NCBI GenBank assembly: GCA_023489065.1
Contig: JAMDCL010000028.1
Location: 1 to 9,728 of the forward strand
Reading direction: 5' to 3'
Source of the DNA: Deltaproteobacteria bacterium
GTDB taxonomy: Bacteria; JAMCPX01
DNA length: 9,728 bases
The notes beneath the pieces were generated by a model. It had not been told where the DNA came from. It saw nothing but the letters and a program-made list of their open reading frames with translations, and did no database searches. A program made the translations under genes and the position numbers. Shown in pieces: positions 7,281-9,728 of the stretch. Positions within the stretch are counted from its first letter, which is position 1; each line of letters starts with the position of its first letter.

Positions 7281-7346
7281 ATGCCACAATCCTTCCTGAG
7301 TTTCATGAAAAGATGCAAACCCTACAGGAGTTTCAATGCCATCTAA
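7281..7346 (+). CDS. Possible 21-codon leader peptide upstream of the WYL gene
   Basis: An ATG at 7281 is preceded by AAAAGGAAAG, a fair ribosome binding site, and opens a 21-codon frame reading MPQSFLSFMKRCKPYRSFNAI. It overlaps the first 11 bases of the WYL gene in another frame, so it could couple translation to that gene. The weak promoter at 7245-7271 would start transcription only about three bases before this ATG, so that promoter and this leader cannot both work as drawn; read-through from the ATPase gene would suit the leader. There is no composition or homology support. Confidence 0.2.
   Translation: MPQSFLSFMKRCKPYRSFNAI
7301..7310 (+). promoter_or_regulatory. Perfect 10-base palindrome upstream of the WYL gene
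   Basis: TTTCATGAAA is identical to its reverse complement and ends 25 bases before the WYL start codon. It is flanked by a direct repeat of GAGTTTCA at 7298-7305 and 7328-7335. It may be an operator for autoregulation; ten-base palindromes also occur by chance. Confidence 0.25.
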
Positions 7347-8340
7347 GTCCGAAAGATTTACCGATAAAACCAATAAGCTGCACAGGCTTATTTCCATCCT
7401 GCGTATGCTTGATATCCGTAATAGATGTACTCCCAAAAGCCTTGCAGAAGCGTATGGTACGACAGAACGCACCATCTATAGAGATATTGATGACCTTAAC
7501 TATGCGGGCTTTGCTATTAGGTTTGATAAGGAAGCAAACATCTATACTTTTGCAGACCCTGACTTTACGCTACGAGACCTTAATCTGAGTGAAGATGAAT
7601 TAACAGTTCTTTTAATCGGCAGGCAGGTTGCTCAAAACCTTGGCAGCCCTTTTGATAGGATATATCAGTCATTGATGAAAAAAGTTCGAAAAGATACAGG
7701 CAGAAAGACACAGGAGGCGGTTAAAAAGATCAATGGAACACAGCGTTTCTGGATAGGGCTTGACCCAATGGAGGAGTTTGAGAGTATCGAGCATCAGTAC
7801 AATATCCTGAACCAGGCAATGGATGAAAAGCATACTGCCGAGATAGTTTATAAGGCAATGTCTTCACAAAAAGAAGAGAAAAGAACTATCGCACCTTATG
7901 GCCTTATATTCAATAAAGGAATATGGTATGCGGTTGCGTATTGCAGCCTTCGCAAAGGGATACGGAGCTTTGCTCTCGATTGTATAAAGGATGCCGTAGT
8001 AACTGATGAATTTTATGAAATACCGTCTGAATTCGATCTGAAAGAATACCTTAAACCTGGCTGGCAAATAATAAGCAGCGGCAAGCCGGTCGAAGTGATG
8101 TTAAGGTTTAACAAAGATATCGCACGGTGGATAAAACGCCGCAAATGGCATCCGACACAGATAATAGAGGAACAAAAAGACGGCTCAAATATATTCAAGG
8201 TGATGGTGTCCGACACAAGTGAGATAAAATGGTGGTCATACAACTGGGCGCCGAACTGTGAGATTCTCTCTCCACCTGAATTGAGGAAAGAAGTAACAGA
8301 GGATATAAAGAAACTGGCAAAGATATATGAGAAAAGTTAA
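7336..8340 (+). CDS. WYL-domain transcriptional regulator (HTH-WYL-WCX)
   Basis: The 334-residue protein has an N-terminal helix-turn-helix (about 12-68; recognition helix around TTERTIYRDIDDL, 42-54). A helical connector leads to a WYL domain (about 165-230; APYGLI, then GIWYAVAYC with Trp197-Tyr198-Ala199, and IRSFALDCI containing the conserved Arg210). A C-terminal WCX extension ends in WWSYNWAPNCEILSPPELR (about 299-317). This is the standard architecture of WYL regulators, which bind DNA as dimers and are thought to sense a nucleic-acid or nucleotide ligand through the WYL pocket; they commonly control CRISPR, BREX and other defence loci. AGGAG (7326-7330) five bases before ATG supports the start. 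The gene lies between the ATPase and nuclease genes, so it probably regulates this cluster. It could act as repressor or activator. Confidence 0.92.
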   Translation: MPSKSERFTDKTNKLHRLISILRMLDIRNRCTPKSLAEAYGTTERTIYRDIDDLNYAGFAIRFDKEANIYTFADPDFTLRDLNLSEDELTVLLIGRQVAQNLGSPFDRIYQSLMKKVRKDTGRKTQEAVKKINGTQRFWIGLDPMEEFESIEHQYNILNQAMDEKHTAEIVYKAMSSQKEEKRTIAPYGLIFNKGIWYAVAYCSLRKGIRSFALDCIKDAVVTDEFYEIPSEFDLKEYLKPGWQIISSGKPVEVMLRFNKDIARWIKRRKWHPTQIIEEQKDGSNIFKVMVSDTSEIKWWSYNWAPNCEILSPPELRKEVTEDIKKLAKIYEKS

Positions 8341-8352
8341 GGAGGATAAATT

Positions 8353-9576
8353 ATGGCCATCTATTCTAACAGCAAATTAGGCATGTATGAAGCATGTCCT
8401 CTCAAATACAAGCTCAGGCATATAGATAAAATACAGGTTCCGGAAGAAGAAGGAATTGAGGCATTCCTCGGGATCCGTGTTCACGAGGCACTTGAGAAAC
8501 TATATAATGATTTAGGCTATTCAAAATTGTTAACACTTGAAGAATTACTCTCTTATTATAATGCAGAATGGGAGAAGAACTGGAATGACTCTGTTGTTAT
8601 AAGGAAAAAAGACTATTCTTCCCAAAACTACAAGGACACCGGCATAAGATGCTTAAAGGCCTATTACGAAAAATATAAGCCTTTTGATAAGGCAACAACC
8701 ATGGGGTCAGAGGTAAAGCTTAATTTTTCGTTAACTAAAGACGAAAGGTATAAAATGACAGGTTATATAGATCGTCTTGATAAGATAAAGGATGGGCAGT
8801 ATGAGATACATGATTATAAAACATCCAATAGTCTTCCATTGCAGGAACACCTTGATAACGATAGGCAATTAGCACTGTATGATATGGGAATAAGAGAGAG
8901 TTTTCCTGACATAAAAGAGGTCAAACTCGTATGGCATTATCTGACATTTGATACGGAGATGTCGTCTAAAAGGACACCCAAACAGATCGAAGATTTAAGA
9001 AAAAAGATGATCGCCCTTATTGATATCATAGAAGCGGACACTGAGTTTAAATATCGGGAGTCTGCTCTTTGTGGCTGGTGCAAATATCCTGAATATTGCC
9101 CTGCGAGAAAGCATCTGGTTAAGGTACAGTCCCTGCCTTCGAATCAAGTCCTGCTTGATGATGGTGTTAAGCTTGTAAGCAAGTATGTTGCAGCATGGGA
9201 AACATCTAAGCGTATAAATGAAGAAATAGGCAGACTGAAAGATGCCCTAATAGGGTATGCCAAAAAAAATGGCATAGAACAAATCGCTGGAAGCGATTAC
9301 GCAGTAAGGGTCAAGATAGGGGAAAAACTTAAATTTCCGGACACAAGCGATCCTCAGCGTTCAGAACTTGAAAAGCTTGTCAAAGCATCCGGTCTCTGGG
9401 AGCAGTTTTCAAAACTTGATACAGGTGAGTTATTAAGGTTTATGGAATCCGATAATGAAAACAAGGCATTAATTGAAAAAATAAAACAGTTCACAAACAA
9501 AGAAGAAAGCATAACAGTAAACAGACCGAAGGTGTTGAAGAAAGAAGGAGGGGGGGAGAATGTTAAAAGCAGATAA
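8353..9576 (+). CDS. PD-(D/E)XK nuclease, Cas4/AddB/RecB-like, with predicted 4Fe-4S cluster
   Basis: The 407-residue protein shows the full Cas4/AddB-type core: Cys15 (MYEACPLKYK), His44 (GIRVHEALE), Asp140 (TGYIDRLD), Asp154-Tyr155-Lys156 (EIHDYKTS), and the motif-IV-like RQLALYD with Gln172. The C-terminal cysteines Cys240, Cys243 and Cys249 (CGWCKYPEYC) would complete an iron-sulfur cluster with Cys15. Metal-dependent DNA exonuclease or endonuclease activity is expected, and all catalytic residues are present. Residues about 255-407 go beyond a minimal Cas4 (usually near 200 residues) and include a helical segment (SKRINEEIGRLKDALIGYAKK) and FP-containing strands of unknown role. No helicase domain is present. 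GGAGGA (8341-8346) directly after the WYL stop and six bases before ATG supports the start and an operon. No cas1, cas2 or CRISPR is nearby, so it is not called cas4. The 3' end overlaps the next gene by 17 bases. Confidence 0.9.
   Translation: MAIYSNSKLGMYEACPLKYKLRHIDKIQVPEEEGIEAFLGIRVHEALEKLYNDLGYSKLLTLEELLSYYNAEWEKNWNDSVVIRKKDYSSQNYKDTGIRCLKAYYEKYKPFDKATTMGSEVKLNFSLTKDERYKMTGYIDRLDKIKDGQYEIHDYKTSNSLPLQEHLDNDRQLALYDMGIRESFPDIKEVKLVWHYLTFDTEMSSKRTPKQIEDLRKKMIALIDIIEADTEFKYRESALCGWCKYPEYCPARKHLVKVQSLPSNQVLLDDGVKLVSKYVAAWETSKRINEEIGRLKDALIGYAKKNGIEQIAGSDYAVRVKIGEKLKFPDTSDPQRSELEKLVKASGLWEQFSKLDTGELLRFMESDNENKALIEKIKQFTNKEESITVNRPKVLKKEGGGENVKSR
9550..9556 (+). repeat. G7 homopolymer at the nuclease/unknown-protein overlap
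   Basis: Seven consecutive G lie inside the nuclease reading frame, just after the AAGGAG of the next gene. Loss of one G would join the nuclease frame to the next gene (GGG-GGG-AGA-ATG) with no stop between. Homopolymers of this kind are prone to slippage, but seven bases is near the lower limit. Confidence 0.6.
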
Positions 9577-9728
9577 ACATGGTAAATTTCCATCAGAAGC
9601 TGATATAGAAGATGTTCTTACATCCGCTGTTTTTGGATCGTTATATTATCTTGACGACAAAGAGGGTTCTCTGGGTCTATGCTTGCTCAAGAAATTTTTT
9701 GAAAAGGCAAGGTTTGGTTGTGAGCTGT
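9560..9728 (+). CDS. Unknown protein, N-terminal 56 codons only (cut by window end)
   Basis: An ATG at 9560 opens a frame that continues without stop past the window end. AAGGAG (9545-9550) nine bases upstream is a strong ribosome binding site. The visible part begins MLKADKHGKFPSEADIEDVL and continues with TSAVFGSLYYLDD, so the stretch reads E-D-x-L-T-S-x-V-F-G-x-L-x-Y-L. This conserved-looking pattern reminds me of the start of large unassigned proteins in restriction or defence islands, but I cannot name the family. The gene overlaps the nuclease gene by 17 bases and lies in the +1 frame relative to it, so it belongs to the same operon. Confidence 0.75.
   Translation, partial: MLKADKHGKFPSEADIEDVLTSAVFGSLYYLDDKEGSLGLCLLKKFFEKARFGCEL

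Noticed and set aside
8353..9576. Calling the nuclease cas4 and the locus part of a CRISPR-Cas system
   Set aside because: No repeats, cas1 or cas2 are in the window, and the protein is about twice the length of typical Cas4. The motif set is shared by AddB and stand-alone RecB-like nucleases.
5423..9728. Naming the block as DISARM, BREX or a restriction-modification system
   Set aside because: No helicase, DUF1998, phospholipase-D, methylase or PglZ-type gene is visible. The resemblance rests only on the WYL regulator and the nuclease.

Overview
The window joins two stretches of different character. Positions 1 to about 5270 look like the core chromosome of a Gram-negative, respiring bacterium. 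Hand counts of a few 60-base lines give roughly 45-60% G+C. The genes encode a caa3-type cytochrome oxidase subunit II, heme O synthase, UbiX, an outer-membrane barrel, a membrane adenylate cyclase and a lipoprotein. Secreted proteins with an outer-membrane barrel and a Lol-type lipoprotein indicate two membranes. The gene mix recalls Desulfobacterota (former deltaproteobacteria) or Nitrospirota, but this is an impression without any search, and the genus cannot be named.

Left part, in order. The 3' end of the oxidase subunit II gene (CuA domain fused to a cytochrome c domain) overlaps ctaB by the four bases ATGA, so heme O synthesis is coupled to an oxidase that needs it. ubiX lies convergent to ctaB, and both genes end on one shared TTAA. 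A 169-base divergent spacer (2053-2221) carries a good sigma70-like promoter for ubiX and a weaker one for the rightward operon. That operon is tightly packed: a signal-peptide beta-barrel (2222-3157), a class III adenylate cyclase with a periplasmic sensor region and HAMP (3154-4572), and a lipoprotein with an NTF2-like tail (4562-5266). Overlaps of 4 and 11 bases suggest translational coupling and a joint role in envelope sensing linked to cAMP.

Right part, 5423 to the window end, is visibly more A+T-rich (about 30-40% G+C in sampled lines) and has a different gene repertoire. It holds a 598-residue AAA+ ATPase with an unrecognised N-terminal half, a WYL-family transcription factor, a Cas4/AddB-like PD-(D/E)XK nuclease with an apparent 4Fe-4S cluster, and the first 56 codons of a fourth protein that runs off the window. 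All four read rightward with strong Shine-Dalgarno sequences. A convincing promoter overlapping a 16-base inverted repeat precedes the ATPase gene. ATPase, nuclease and WYL regulator together is the usual composition of an anti-phage or mobile-DNA-control module. This combination does not match a named system that I can assign with confidence, so it is the best candidate here for an undescribed system. Its remaining genes lie beyond position 9728.

No tRNA, rRNA, CRISPR array, insertion sequence or integrase was seen. No gene-free stretch exceeds 300 bases; the longest are 2053-2221, 5267-5422 and 7220-7335, all described below.
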